NCBI GenBank assembly: GCA_046233135.1 | Contig: JBJXHN010000003.1 | Location: 372,001-436,000 of the forward strand | Length of the DNA: 64,000 bases | Reading direction: 5' to 3' | DNA from: JBJXHN01 sp046233135 | Lineage (GTDB): Bacteria; Pseudomonadota; Alphaproteobacteria; Rhodospirillales; Rhodospirillaceae | Part shown: positions 35,960 through 43,452 of the stretch, one piece after another | Layout of the letters: each line of letters opens with the position of its first letter | Position numbering within the stretch: the stretch's first letter is position 1 | Translations under genes and position numbers: made by a program | Notes under the pieces: model-generated | The model's input: only the letters and a program-made list of their open reading frames with translations | The model's database searches: none | Told to the model about the DNA's origin: nothing

Positions 35960-36955
35960 TTATCCCGTCGCCGACGCATCGGCCAGGGTGGTGGAGGGCG
36001 CCAGCATGGCGGCTCGGGACAGGTCGGGATGGGTGTCCGCCTGCGCAAGAGCCTCGGCCACCGCCGCACGCACATGTTCGCCCAGCAGGCGATAGTCGCG
36101 GGCTCGGGGACTCGCCGGACGCCAGACCAGGGCCAGGGTACGCGCCGCCGACGCCCCGACCACAGGACGCACCGCGATGCCATTGCCCGGCCGCGCTTCC
36201 ACCGGGACCGCGATACGGGGCAGCAGGGTCACCCCGACGCCACCGGCCACCATCTGCGCCAGCGTGGACAGGCTCGTTGCCTGGAAACCCTCGTTGCCCC
36301 GCGCCCGGCTGAGACGGCAGGCCTCCATGGCATGCTCCCGCAGGCAGTGGCCATCCTCCAGGTTCAGCATCGGCACCCGGTCCAGCGTTTCCACATCCAC
36401 TGCCGGCTCGCTCGCCAAAGGGTGATCGGACGGCAGAGCCACCACCACCTCTTCCTCGCCCACATCCATGCGCGGCAGATCGCCGATGTTCCACGGCAAG
36501 GCCAGCAGCGCCACATCCACCCGCCCCGCATGCAGCAGGGTCAGCAGATGAGCCGTCTGTTCCTCGCGCAGGTACAGCCGCAAATTGGGATAGGCCGCCT
36601 TCAGCCCCGGCACCAGACGGGGCAGCACATAAGGCGCGATGGTCGGGATAACCCCCAGTGTCATCTCCCCGGCCAAAGGCGCCGCCCCGGCCTGGGCCGC
36701 ATCCACCAGAGCCTCCGCGTCCACCAGCAGCGCCCGCGCCCGGTCGACAATGTCCTCGCCCAACGGCGTGAACACCACTTGGCGACGGCTGCGCCGTTCG
36801 ATCAGGCGCACGCCCAGTAACGCTTCCAGCTCCTGAACACCGGCGCTCAGGGTCGACTGGGTGACCGCGCAGCTTTCCGCCGCGCGACCGAAATGTTTGG
36901 TTTCACTGACAGCGACCAGATACCGAAGCTGTCGAAGTGTCGGCAGGTTTTTCAT
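35960..36955 (-). CDS. oxyR: OxyR-type LysR-family peroxide sensor
   Basis: A 331-residue LysR regulator. The N-terminal helix-turn-helix is in TLRQLRYLVAVSETKHFGRAAESC and TQSTLSAGVQELE. The effector domain carries NLEDGHCLREHAMEACRL, with Cys204 and Cys213 nine residues apart, the same spacing as the redox Cys199/Cys208 pair of E. coli OxyR. That makes a peroxide-sensing role likely. Start ATG 36955 begins the canonical MKNLPTLRQL; the open frame upstream is not conserved. The dps gene lies 727 bp away in the divergent orientation. The C-terminal 30 residues after DYRLLGEHVRAAVAEAL are an extra tail. Confidence 0.93.
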   Translation of the reverse strand: MKNLPTLRQLRYLVAVSETKHFGRAAESCAVTQSTLSAGVQELEALLGVRLIERRSRRQVVFTPLGEDIVDRARALLVDAEALVDAAQAGAAPLAGEMTLGVIPTIAPYVLPRLVPGLKAAYPNLRLYLREEQTAHLLTLLHAGRVDVALLALPWNIGDLPRMDVGEEEVVVALPSDHPLASEPAVDVETLDRVPMLNLEDGHCLREHAMEACRLSRARGNEGFQATSLSTLAQMVAGGVGVTLLPRIAVPVEARPGNGIAVRPVVGASAARTLALVWRPASPRARDYRLLGEHVRAAVAEALAQADTHPDLSRAAMLAPSTTLADASATG

Positions 36956-37351
36956 AGTCCAATCCGATTGATAGTCCCGGATAAACCAATTGGACCTTTC
37001 ATACCCCCTTTGAGACCCTTGGCGGTGTGGAGATGGCGGCATCTGATCCCGGATCGGGGGCCGCTCTGGATCCTCTCTTTCAAGAGGGCACCGCTTCTTC
37101 GGTTTGCCTTATTAACGCACTGCACAATAGGAGGATCGCACAAAAGACATCGTGTCGGCGAGATGAATCCGACCCTGACCGCCCATTGCCGAACCACACA
37201 CCTTCCGTCGCCCTTTCCCTGCGGGCGCCCACCCCTCCCGGAGGGGGCGCCCGCAGGCCCCGGCGGCCCCATATCCCTGACCTTCGGGGTCGCCGGCTTT
37301 CCCCACCCCCGGAGGCGGCTCAGTCCCCCTGAACCTCTCCGCCCCCGGGTC

Positions 37352-37410
37352 GAAAGCGGGCACCGGCAATCCCAGTCCCTCAGCCCCTGCCGGTGCCCGC
37401 TTTCTTTTCT
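37352..37410 (+). terminator. 17-bp perfect stem-loop with T-rich tail
   Basis: GAAAGCGGGCACCGGCA (37352-37368) pairs perfectly with 37388-37404 around a 19-base loop and is followed by TTTCTTTTCT. It resembles an intrinsic terminator, yet no plus-strand gene lies upstream, so it may end an unrecognised small RNA starting near 37110. Confidence 0.55.
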
Positions 37411-37532
37411 CCCACCACCCGACTCCGCATCCCCGACCCTCCACCCACCGCAGCGGTTCACCTCTCTAGTCCTTTCACATCCCGTTTGATCGAATTTTCC
37501 GCTTATAATCGCCGGAATAAGCAGATTTACAC

Positions 37533-37620
37533 TAGGGTTTTTCTGCTTCATCTTCGGCGTGTGAGGTGATCAACGGCAAAGAGATAGCCTGATCACCCAA
37601 TCCACCGGAAAAACCCCCTA
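37533..37620. repeat. Nested inverted repeats in the dps leader
   Basis: The outer arm TAGGGTTTTTC (37533-37543) pairs with GAAAAACCC(CC)TA (37608-37620); inside, GGTGATCA (37565-37572) pairs with TGATCACC (37590-37597). They lie downstream of a TATAAT box and 62 bp before the dps start. Confidence 0.6.
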
Positions 37621-37681
37621 AAAGGGTATTGTTTTTCGCTCTCGCACAACTATCTTCGATCCAAGACACAAGGAGCACACC

Positions 37682-38161
37682 ATGGTTGACGGCATGAGCA
37701 TCGACATCGGCATTCCCGACGAAAAGCGTCAGGCCATCGCCGACGGACTGTCCCGGCTGCTGGCGGACACCTACACGCTGTATTTGAAGACCCACAATTT
37801 CCACTGGAACGTTACGGGTCCGATGTTCAACACCCTGCACACCATGTTCGAACAGCAGTACATGGAGTTGTCCACGGCCGTCGACGAAATCGCCGAACGG
37901 ATCCGCGCCCTGGGCCACACCGCGCCCGGTTCCTACGCCGCCTATGCCGAACTGACCTGCATTGACGAAGCCCGCGACGTGCCGCCGGCAGAAGAGATGA
38001 TTCGCCAGTTGGCGCGGGACCAGGAAGCGGTCGTGCGCACCGCCCGCTCCGTCTTCCCGGTGGCCGAGGACGCCGGTGACGAACCCTCTGCCGACCTGCT
38101 GACCCAGCGCATGCAGTTGCACGAGAAGACCGCCTGGATGCTGCGGGCCATGGCCGGCTGA
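37682..38161 (+). CDS. dps: Dps-family ferritin-like DNA-binding protein
   Basis: A 159-residue Dps protein. HNFHWNVTGPMFNTLHTMFEQQY and ELSTAVDEIAERIRALG supply the ferroxidase-site His, Asp and Glu at the subunit interface. Dps dodecamers oxidise and store iron with peroxide and protect DNA in stationary phase. OxyR often activates dps, and an oxyR gene is the divergent neighbour, so peroxide induction is likely though no clean OxyR box was found. The ATG follows AAGGAG. The stop codon lies inside a GC-rich hairpin that is repeated 31 bp downstream. A strong terminator follows. Confidence 0.95.
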   Translation: MVDGMSIDIGIPDEKRQAIADGLSRLLADTYTLYLKTHNFHWNVTGPMFNTLHTMFEQQYMELSTAVDEIAERIRALGHTAPGSYAAYAELTCIDEARDVPPAEEMIRQLARDQEAVVRTARSVFPVAEDAGDEPSADLLTQRMQLHEKTAWMLRAMAG

Positions 38162-38199
38162 TAAGCCGGCAGTAACGGGAATACGGCTGATAAGCCGGC
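38153..38199. repeat. Duplicated hairpin CGGCTGATAAGCCGGC at the dps stop
   Basis: The 16-mer occurs at 38155-38170 and again at 38184-38199. In the first copy the stem GCCGGCT-GATA-AGCCGGC contains the dps stop codon. The second copy is non-coding. It looks like a short local duplication of the gene's 3' end. Confidence 0.7.
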
Positions 38200-38280
38200 T
38201 GCACGACTTGCCCGGATGGCTTGGCCTCCGGACCATGAATTGAACGGCCGTGGCCGTTCTCGCCCCCTCTCTCCAAACTT

Positions 38281-38310
38281 CGCCGGCGGTCAACCCGCCG
38301 GCGTTTTTTT
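38281..38310 (+). terminator. Intrinsic terminator of dps
   Basis: The stem CGCCGGCGG / CCGCCGGCG around TCAAC is followed by seven T. A second hairpin without a T-run, GTGCTCCCAG-ACGTGA-CTGGGAGCAC (38311-38336), follows directly. Confidence 0.93.
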
Positions 38311-38447
38311 GTGCTCCCAGACGTGACTGGGAGCACGCTCGCTTGGCCATGACAGAAGCTTCCTGCTAAAAGAATGCGGCTTCCCAAATCCGCTCACGCC
38401 GCGAACTCCGCCTTCTTAGCACCCCACTGATTTTGCAGAGACCACAC

Positions 38448-39368
38448 ATGCCCAAAAGCGCTATCGTATTTTCCTCAGACGAAGCCTTTTTCCCGATCTG
38501 CAAGGGACTCGTCCTCTCTTTGGAACTTCTGGGGTATCTGTCCGGCCAGCATTACGTCGCCATGATAGACATAGGCCTATCTGAAGCGAGTCGAGCCTTT
38601 CTTTCGTCCAGGAACATCCACATCATTCCTTTCCGATACAAGGATTTCTATGATTTCGACTTACCCAAAAACTATCAGGCTGCTCAAGTCTGCCGCCCCC
38701 TCATTCCAACCCTAATTCCAGGATTCGACACTTACACCTGGATTGACTCTGACATTTGGCTACAGGATCGTTTTGTCCTCGACCATCACATCAACATTTC
38801 AACTCAGTTTCCACAACACACAATTATTGCACCCTGTTCAGACAGCTCTTATCGATACACCTTTAGTGCTCCGGAGCAGATCGTCTACGGCCTCTACCGC
38901 GTCTACGAAGCCGTTCTTGCTGACGATCTACAGCTCGCCAACAAGATGGCTTTCAAACCAATTCTCAGTTCAGGCCTGTTTACTATCGGCGGACTTAGTC
39001 AAACATGGAACGAATGGAAAGCCACTATCGAGCGCTTTTACACATCGACACTCAAACGATCCGACGATAGGCACGGCCTGGAACAAGTGGCTTTGAACTT
39101 CGTGGTCTATCAGTCCGGTCTATTCATTCCACTGGACGCGACGTACAATTATCATTGCCATGAACGTTTCCCGACCCGGGACGGCGAAGGGAAGGTTCGC
39201 GTCGCCCTTCCTCCCAACAGACTGATCGGCGCCGTCCATTTGTCAGCACTCACCCTGCGGATTGATGAATATCTGAAACATGGCCTGCTCTTTAAGGGCG
39301 GATCCTACCTGACCCAAGCGGAGCGGACCATTCTGACCAAGGCCAACCACTACACGGCCGGCAAATGA
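38448..39368 (+). CDS. Glycosyltransferase-like protein with DxD motif
   Basis: A 306-residue soluble protein with a GT-A-like pattern: AIVFSSDEAFFPICKGLVLSLELLG at the N terminus, a central DTYTWIDSDIWLQD containing the DSD sequence that would bind metal and nucleotide sugar, and a late GLEQVALNFVVYQSG with the acidic residue near it. I do not recognise a named family; it resembles GT8/hypothetical sugar transferases. GC content is several percent lower than in adjacent housekeeping genes, which fits a horizontally acquired glycan gene. The ATG at 38448 (MPKSAI) was chosen over a TTG 15 bases upstream. Confidence 0.65.
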   Translation: MPKSAIVFSSDEAFFPICKGLVLSLELLGYLSGQHYVAMIDIGLSEASRAFLSSRNIHIIPFRYKDFYDFDLPKNYQAAQVCRPLIPTLIPGFDTYTWIDSDIWLQDRFVLDHHINISTQFPQHTIIAPCSDSSYRYTFSAPEQIVYGLYRVYEAVLADDLQLANKMAFKPILSSGLFTIGGLSQTWNEWKATIERFYTSTLKRSDDRHGLEQVALNFVVYQSGLFIPLDATYNYHCHERFPTRDGEGKVRVALPPNRLIGAVHLSALTLRIDEYLKHGLLFKGGSYLTQAERTILTKANHYTAGK

Positions 39369-39736
39369 ACTCACCCGACCGGGGAATGCCCTATGACCAA
39401 CCAGAGCCGCCACCGCGCCGATCCGGCATCAGGCGCACACCACGTCCCGGCTTCGAAGCCCCTCGCGCGTCGATCCAAAATGGAGGCGAGAGCCGACGTT
39501 TGGAAAGTTGATGCGTCAACAGCGGACAAATTCACTGCCCCCTGAATCTTTTGACTGATCTAGTGCGCGCCGTTCAGGACTGTCATCCTATCACCCTCGA
39601 AGACATACAGCATACAACTGACACAGAAACTGGCCTTCTGAAAGGTCTGCGGCTCGGCCCATAAATACCCCGCCAATCCGAAAAACGCCGATTTTCGCCG
39701 CGTCATTTTATTTCTTGTAACCACAGGGAAGAATCC
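39369..39736. other. 368-bp intergenic region with dispersed repeat
   Basis: It holds copy B of the 69-bp repeat and otherwise nothing I can name. A 50-codon frame starting at 39393 runs through the repeat but shows no family resemblance. Confidence 0.4.
39498..39566. repeat. Dispersed 69-bp repeat, copy B
   Basis: It aligns without gaps to 18281-18349. The first 13 bases are identical and the last third (CACTG...CTGAAT...AGTGC) is well conserved. It lies between a glycosyltransferase-like and a methyltransferase gene, far from copy A. Confidence 0.6.
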
Positions 39737-40507
39737 ATGTCTGCAGACTCCTCAAACTACTACAAATCCCTCATTCACAAATCCTTGCTTCCCTTGGTGG
39801 AGGGGCGCCAGAGAGAAATTGAAGGCGCCATAACGATGGCGACGAAGAACATCGTGCAGTCCGGCCCCTTTGCCGGGATGGAACTATGTGATGAAGTTTC
39901 CTGGCATGGTGGCGACCTCACCCCGAAGCTCTTGGGGTGCTACGAACAGGAACTCCACCCCGCCATCATGGCCCTGAAAGACTCGGCGCCGGATCGGGTG
40001 GTGAATGTGGGATGCGCAGAAGGCTATTACACAGTCGGACTGGCGCGATTTCTGCCGTCCACCACTGTATTTGCCTTCGACCTGGATGAACAGGCACAAA
40101 CCCTTTGCCGCCGGGCGGCCACGCTTAACAAGGTAGCAGAGCGGGTCCACGTGAGCGGCGCCTGTCACCCTGGCGATCTGCAAGCCTTGTGCGCGCCTGA
40201 CACCAAAACGCTTCTCGTCATCGACTGCGAGGGCGGTGAGTTGCAACTCCTCGACCCCAACCAAGCACCGGCGCTAGCCAAATGCAACATCATCGTGGAA
40301 TGCCACGATTTTATCATACGAACCATTTCCGAAACATTGAAAGGCCGCTTTTCGCCAACCCATACCATCCAGCAGGTCAGAGAGGGGGCACGCGACCCCG
40401 CTGCCCTTCCCATCCTTCGCAATCTGTCCACCCTGGACCGATGGCTTGCGGTTTGCGAGAACCGTCCAGAAGTCATGACCTGGCTGGTCATGACAGTGAA
40501 GAGTTGA
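39737..40507 (+). CDS. Class I SAM-dependent methyltransferase (FkbM-like neighbourhood)
   Basis: A 256-residue methyltransferase. Motif I is RVVNVGCAEGYYTVGLARFL (about residues 90-109), followed by FAFDLDEQAQTLCRRAA and the acidic loop LLVIDCEGGELQLLD, a pattern close to FkbM-type O-methyltransferases. Those often methylate sugars on surface polysaccharides. AGGGAAG precedes the ATG. It ends 23 bp from the convergent radical SAM gene. The substrate is unknown, but the neighbours suggest glycan modification. Confidence 0.75.
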   Translation: MSADSSNYYKSLIHKSLLPLVEGRQREIEGAITMATKNIVQSGPFAGMELCDEVSWHGGDLTPKLLGCYEQELHPAIMALKDSAPDRVVNVGCAEGYYTVGLARFLPSTTVFAFDLDEQAQTLCRRAATLNKVAERVHVSGACHPGDLQALCAPDTKTLLVIDCEGGELQLLDPNQAPALAKCNIIVECHDFIIRTISETLKGRFSPTHTIQQVREGARDPAALPILRNLSTLDRWLAVCENRPEVMTWLVMTVKS

Positions 40508-40530
40508 TTGCCTCGCACCAATCAGAAAGA

Positions 40531-41487
40531 TCAGACGGCTGCTGCTTCCTGCTCCTGAGCAACCTTGTACAGGTTCCGAAGAGCCTGAATCGTTTGCTCT
40601 TCGAACACCCCAAGGGCGCAGGTGGTGCAAGGGCTTTTCCGCAGCTCTCCGCTGGATAACGTCTTGCGCCAATCGACCAGATCACTATTGGCATAAGCAT
40701 CAAAAATACTGGAGAAGTCCCGCAAATTCCCGATTTTGTACCGCTGATGCTCAGCAACATCGGGATGTACATTGCAGCACGGAAACACGTCCCCTGACCA
40801 GCTAACGTAACTTTCGGTGAACGGCTGAAGACACGGGCGGTTCGACACGGCAGGAACCGCGACGTTTTTCATCAATTCGCCCCGATCATATCCCATCGCA
40901 TAGTAATCACGGTGATCGACAACGATGCGAATCCGCTTATGCGGAAAGCGCGCCTTGATATAAGCCCCGGCATCCAGCTGGTCTACCTTGGCAGGAATAC
41001 CGATCCGAACGGACAAATCGCACAGCCGACTGACAATATCCGCATCACTCCAGGCACTGTCGTTTCCCAAATGGACGGAAATGACCATGGACGTCAGGCC
41101 ACTTTCGGCCAGCCTCTCCACCATCTCCCTGTTCAAATAATCTCCATTCGTGTAAATCTCGATATTCGCCCGCGGGCAGGCTGCTGCCGCCTCTTTTATC
41201 CGGTCACAAATATAGGGATCGGCCAAGGGCTCATTGTAATAATGCAAAACGATATCAGCACGATATTCAATTGAAGAAAGGTCCCTCAGCACCCTATGAT
41301 AGACATCAGCATCAAGATACTTCTTCTCCGATATACGATCAATTTGGCTATTCGGACAATATCCGCAACGACGATTACAGTAAGAAGACGTTTCGATAAT
41401 GACCCTATTCACGGCCAAAGAAAACATGGTCCGCGCAATGCCAGGGTCGGAGATACGCCGTAAATGGTTGGTGGAAACCTGGGTCAT
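40531..41487 (-). CDS. Radical SAM protein with SPASM-like C terminus
   Basis: A 318-residue radical SAM enzyme. The cluster motif CNRRCGYC (Cys37, Cys41, Cys44) binds the 4Fe-4S cluster, and IEIYTNGDYLN is the usual following strand. The C-terminal part has WSGDVFPCCNVHPDVAEH and SPCTTCALG, Cys sets typical of SPASM or twitch auxiliary clusters. Such proteins often modify peptides or sugars. Its ATG overlaps the stop of a small upstream frame by four bases. Substrate unknown. Confidence 0.85.
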   Translation of the reverse strand: MTQVSTNHLRRISDPGIARTMFSLAVNRVIIETSSYCNRRCGYCPNSQIDRISEKKYLDADVYHRVLRDLSSIEYRADIVLHYYNEPLADPYICDRIKEAAAACPRANIEIYTNGDYLNREMVERLAESGLTSMVISVHLGNDSAWSDADIVSRLCDLSVRIGIPAKVDQLDAGAYIKARFPHKRIRIVVDHRDYYAMGYDRGELMKNVAVPAVSNRPCLQPFTESYVSWSGDVFPCCNVHPDVAEHQRYKIGNLRDFSSIFDAYANSDLVDWRKTLSSGELRKSPCTTCALGVFEEQTIQALRNLYKVAQEQEAAAV

Positions 41488-41687
41488 ACGATACCTGGCA
41501 CGGATGCTTCATGGAGATGAAAAACAGGCGTGGAACGGAGCGACCACCGCATAACCTTCATACGCCACAGCTTTCCCTCATAGACAGCAATGGGAAAGCA
41601 CCCCATATGCCATCCATACCCGGCGGATGCCTTCCTCCATGAACCCCAGGACGCGATCTGACGGATCCCTAATGCATCCCTTATCAT
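41484..41687 (-). CDS. Small protein coupled to radical SAM gene
   Basis: A 67-residue frame (MIRDALGIRQIASWG...) whose stop overlaps the radical SAM start as ATGA, a layout that usually means translational coupling. It is rich in Trp, Arg and Ser. It could be a small peptide substrate for the enzyme or the eroded end of a larger gene; I recognise no family. No ribosome-binding site is convincing. Confidence 0.35.
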   Translation of the reverse strand: MIRDALGIRQIASWGSWRKASAGYGWHMGCFPIAVYEGKLWRMKVMRWSLRSTPVFHLHEASVPGIV

Positions 41688-41793
41688 GGTTTCCGAAACG
41701 GGGACGTTAAACTCGATAATAGATTAGCCGGAATAGCCTCGCAAAGCCTACGTCGAATTCCACAATGCCGCCACCAAAAGCAGGAGCCGCGCC
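41488..41793. other. 306-bp region upstream of the Hpt gene
   Basis: Apart from the low-confidence 67-residue frame on the minus strand, nothing is recognised. The right end has AGGAG before the Hpt GTG start. An AT-richer patch at about 41700-41730 may contain promoters for both directions. Confidence 0.35.
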
Positions 41794-42183
41794 GTGCCCG
41801 GTGCCAGCAGCCCCCCGCCATCAGCAGCCGAAACATTCCGCCCCGCCATTCTCGACGACCTGCTTCACGAGCTGGGGCGGGATCGGGTGGTATCGTTGAT
41901 CGGGGTTTTTCTGCGCGAAACCGCCGCCCGCATCCGGACGATGACCGCCGCAGATGCCTCCCGGGACGTTATGGCGAGCAATGCCCATGTGCTGAAAAGC
42001 AGCGCCGCCTCGTTTGGCTGCCTGGCTCTGGCCGCTTGCGCCACGGCCATTGACGCCGCTTTCAAGGACGGGCGCGATGCAGAAGCGCAGGAAGCGACGG
42101 CCACCCTGCCCTCCCTGCTCGCGGACGCAGATTCGGCTTTGCGAGCCTACCTGACCCAGACCCAATCGCGGGCTTTTCGGTAG
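41794..42183 (+). CDS. Histidine phosphotransfer (Hpt) domain protein
   Basis: A 129-residue, all-helical Hpt protein. The phosphorylatable His65 sits in NAHVLKSSAASFGCLALA, the standard H-x-L-K-S/G-S motif. Such proteins relay phosphate between hybrid kinases and response regulators. The GTG start at 41794 follows AGGAG. No kinase or regulator is adjacent, so its partners are unknown; divK lies about 20 kb away and is only a speculative acceptor. Confidence 0.88.
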   Translation: MPGASSPPPSAAETFRPAILDDLLHELGRDRVVSLIGVFLRETAARIRTMTAADASRDVMASNAHVLKSSAASFGCLALAACATAIDAAFKDGRDAEAQEATATLPSLLADADSALRAYLTQTQSRAFR

Positions 42184-42192
42184 AAGGACGGC

Positions 42193-43155
42193 CTATTCAG
42201 CCGCCAAAACGGCCCCCGGCCCCGGCTCGTACAAAAGCCGCAGGTGGCCGCTGGCTGCCCCTGCGGCCACGAGGCGCAGGAACACCGACGCCTGGCCGTC
42301 CGTCCATAAGGTAAACACCTGTCCGCCCGCCCCTTCCGGCCGCAGGGACTGCCAGAACCCCGCCCCGTCCGGGACCTCCCGGGCGGCAACACGCCCGTCC
42401 CATCCCAAGGCCGCCGTCAGCGCCTGATCAAGGGCATCAAAGCCCTCTGCCGCCGCCGAAGGGTCCCGCAGGGGCAAGCTGCGGGCGTCCAGGGCGCTCA
42501 GGATCGGCCGCCCACCCCCGCGCCTCGGGGTCACCTGAAGCGATACTGTCGCCAGACCGGGCAGCCCCTGCGGCTGGGCGCCGTCAAAGGACGCCGGCTC
42601 GGCCTCGTCCGTCATCCGGGTCCCGATTTCGTCCAGCACCCGGTGGCCGGGGCGGGCATAAAGCAGTCCCAGCACCCGCGTCCCCAGATCCTCGCCCACC
42701 CACAGCGGGGCGGCAGGCAGGGCCGGCAACGCCGGCGCAAGGGGTTCCTCTTCGGCGGGAAGCCAATTGCTCTGTTCGGCCAGCGTCAGAACCGACGGAC
42801 GGGACAGCGCCGCGAGCACCGCCCCGGCCCCCGAGCCCCGCCCTCTTGCCGGGCGCAGGGCCGGACTGGAGGCAGACAGCGGCGGGCCTGCAGGCGGCAA
42901 GGGAGCCGGCGGCGGGCGATGAGCGGGAATGCGCAACACCACCTGGAAACCGTCGGGATCATGCGCCGCGCCGAGGGGACGTACCACCTGGCTCATCCGG
43001 TGGTCGCGGGCGTTGGCCAGCAGGCGAAGAATTCGGGCGGCCCGGGCGCCGCTTTTGGTGGTCGCGATGACCGTCCACTGGTCACGGATCAGGGTGCGCA
43101 CCACGAACGGACCGGTCATGCCAACAAGGGCGTGGGTGACAGGCAAGGGACCCAT
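42193..43155 (-). CDS. Hypothetical protein with proline-rich linker
   Basis: A 320-residue protein of unknown family. The N-terminal 75 residues are basic and structured (GPFVVRTLIRDQWTVIATTKSGARAARILRL), a Pro/Ala-rich linker follows (about 80-115), and the C-terminal part contains VSLQVTPRRGGGRPILSALDARSLPL and FDALDQALTAALGWDGRV. No signal peptide or transmembrane helix is seen. It ends 9 bp from the convergent Hpt stop. Codon use is chromosomal. An 11-bp inverted repeat lies about 90 bp upstream. Function cannot be assigned. Confidence 0.6.
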   Translation of the reverse strand: MGPLPVTHALVGMTGPFVVRTLIRDQWTVIATTKSGARAARILRLLANARDHRMSQVVRPLGAAHDPDGFQVVLRIPAHRPPPAPLPPAGPPLSASSPALRPARGRGSGAGAVLAALSRPSVLTLAEQSNWLPAEEEPLAPALPALPAAPLWVGEDLGTRVLGLLYARPGHRVLDEIGTRMTDEAEPASFDGAQPQGLPGLATVSLQVTPRRGGGRPILSALDARSLPLRDPSAAAEGFDALDQALTAALGWDGRVAAREVPDGAGFWQSLRPEGAGGQVFTLWTDGQASVFLRLVAAGAASGHLRLLYEPGPGAVLAAE

Positions 43156-43246
43156 GCTAGCGCTCTCCTCCCCCGGACACGGTCGGCTCCCTGACAGACT
43201 AATTCAGTGGGCGCCGACGATCCTCTGGACCACGAACTTTGAGGGG

Positions 43247-43294
43247 CCGAGTCGCCTCACCCTCCGAATCATGTTTACCAGACAGGCGACTCGG
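43247..43294. repeat. 11-bp perfect inverted repeat
   Basis: CCGAGTCGCCT (43247-43257) and AGGCGACTCGG (43284-43294), 26 bases apart, lie between the flgE terminator and the start of the unknown gene at 43155. The arms extend with further G/C pairs. It may be an operator or an extra hairpin. Confidence 0.65.
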
Positions 43295-43349
43295 GGGTAA
43301 ATCGAGATCGCGTCCACTTTCAAGATTTTTTAACGACTTGGCTCAGGCC

Positions 43350-43389
43350 AAAAAAAGACCCCCACCGGCGCTCTTCCCGCCGATGGGGG
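43350..43389 (-). terminator. Intrinsic terminator of flgE
   Basis: On the minus strand, the stem CCCCCA-C-CGGCG / CGCCG-A-TGGGGG with a short loop is followed by TC and seven T. It lies about 64 bp after the flgE stop. Confidence 0.85.
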
Positions 43390-43452
43390 TGCTGTCTTGT
43401 CCCCGGCCTGTTGCCGTGACCTCCCGAAGGAGTGGTGGGGCAACGGCGCGCC

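Larger units (their letters stand above)
36956..37681. other. 726-bp divergent region between oxyR and dps with several stem-loops
   Basis: No supported coding gene. It contains a very stable stem-loop at 37219-37255 (CTGCGGGCGCCC / GGGCGCCCGCAG), a GACC-TTCG-GGTC-like loop at about 37280, the terminator-like 17-bp stem at 37352-37404, a TATAAT at 37504-37509, and nested inverted repeats at 37533-37620. A structured RNA transcribed on the plus strand is possible. Confidence 0.4.

Noticed and set aside
37112..37444. 110-codon minus-strand frame between oxyR and dps
   Set aside because: Its Gly/Arg/Pro-rich translation follows from the GC-rich stem-loops and it lacks a ribosome-binding site; an RNA role fits better.
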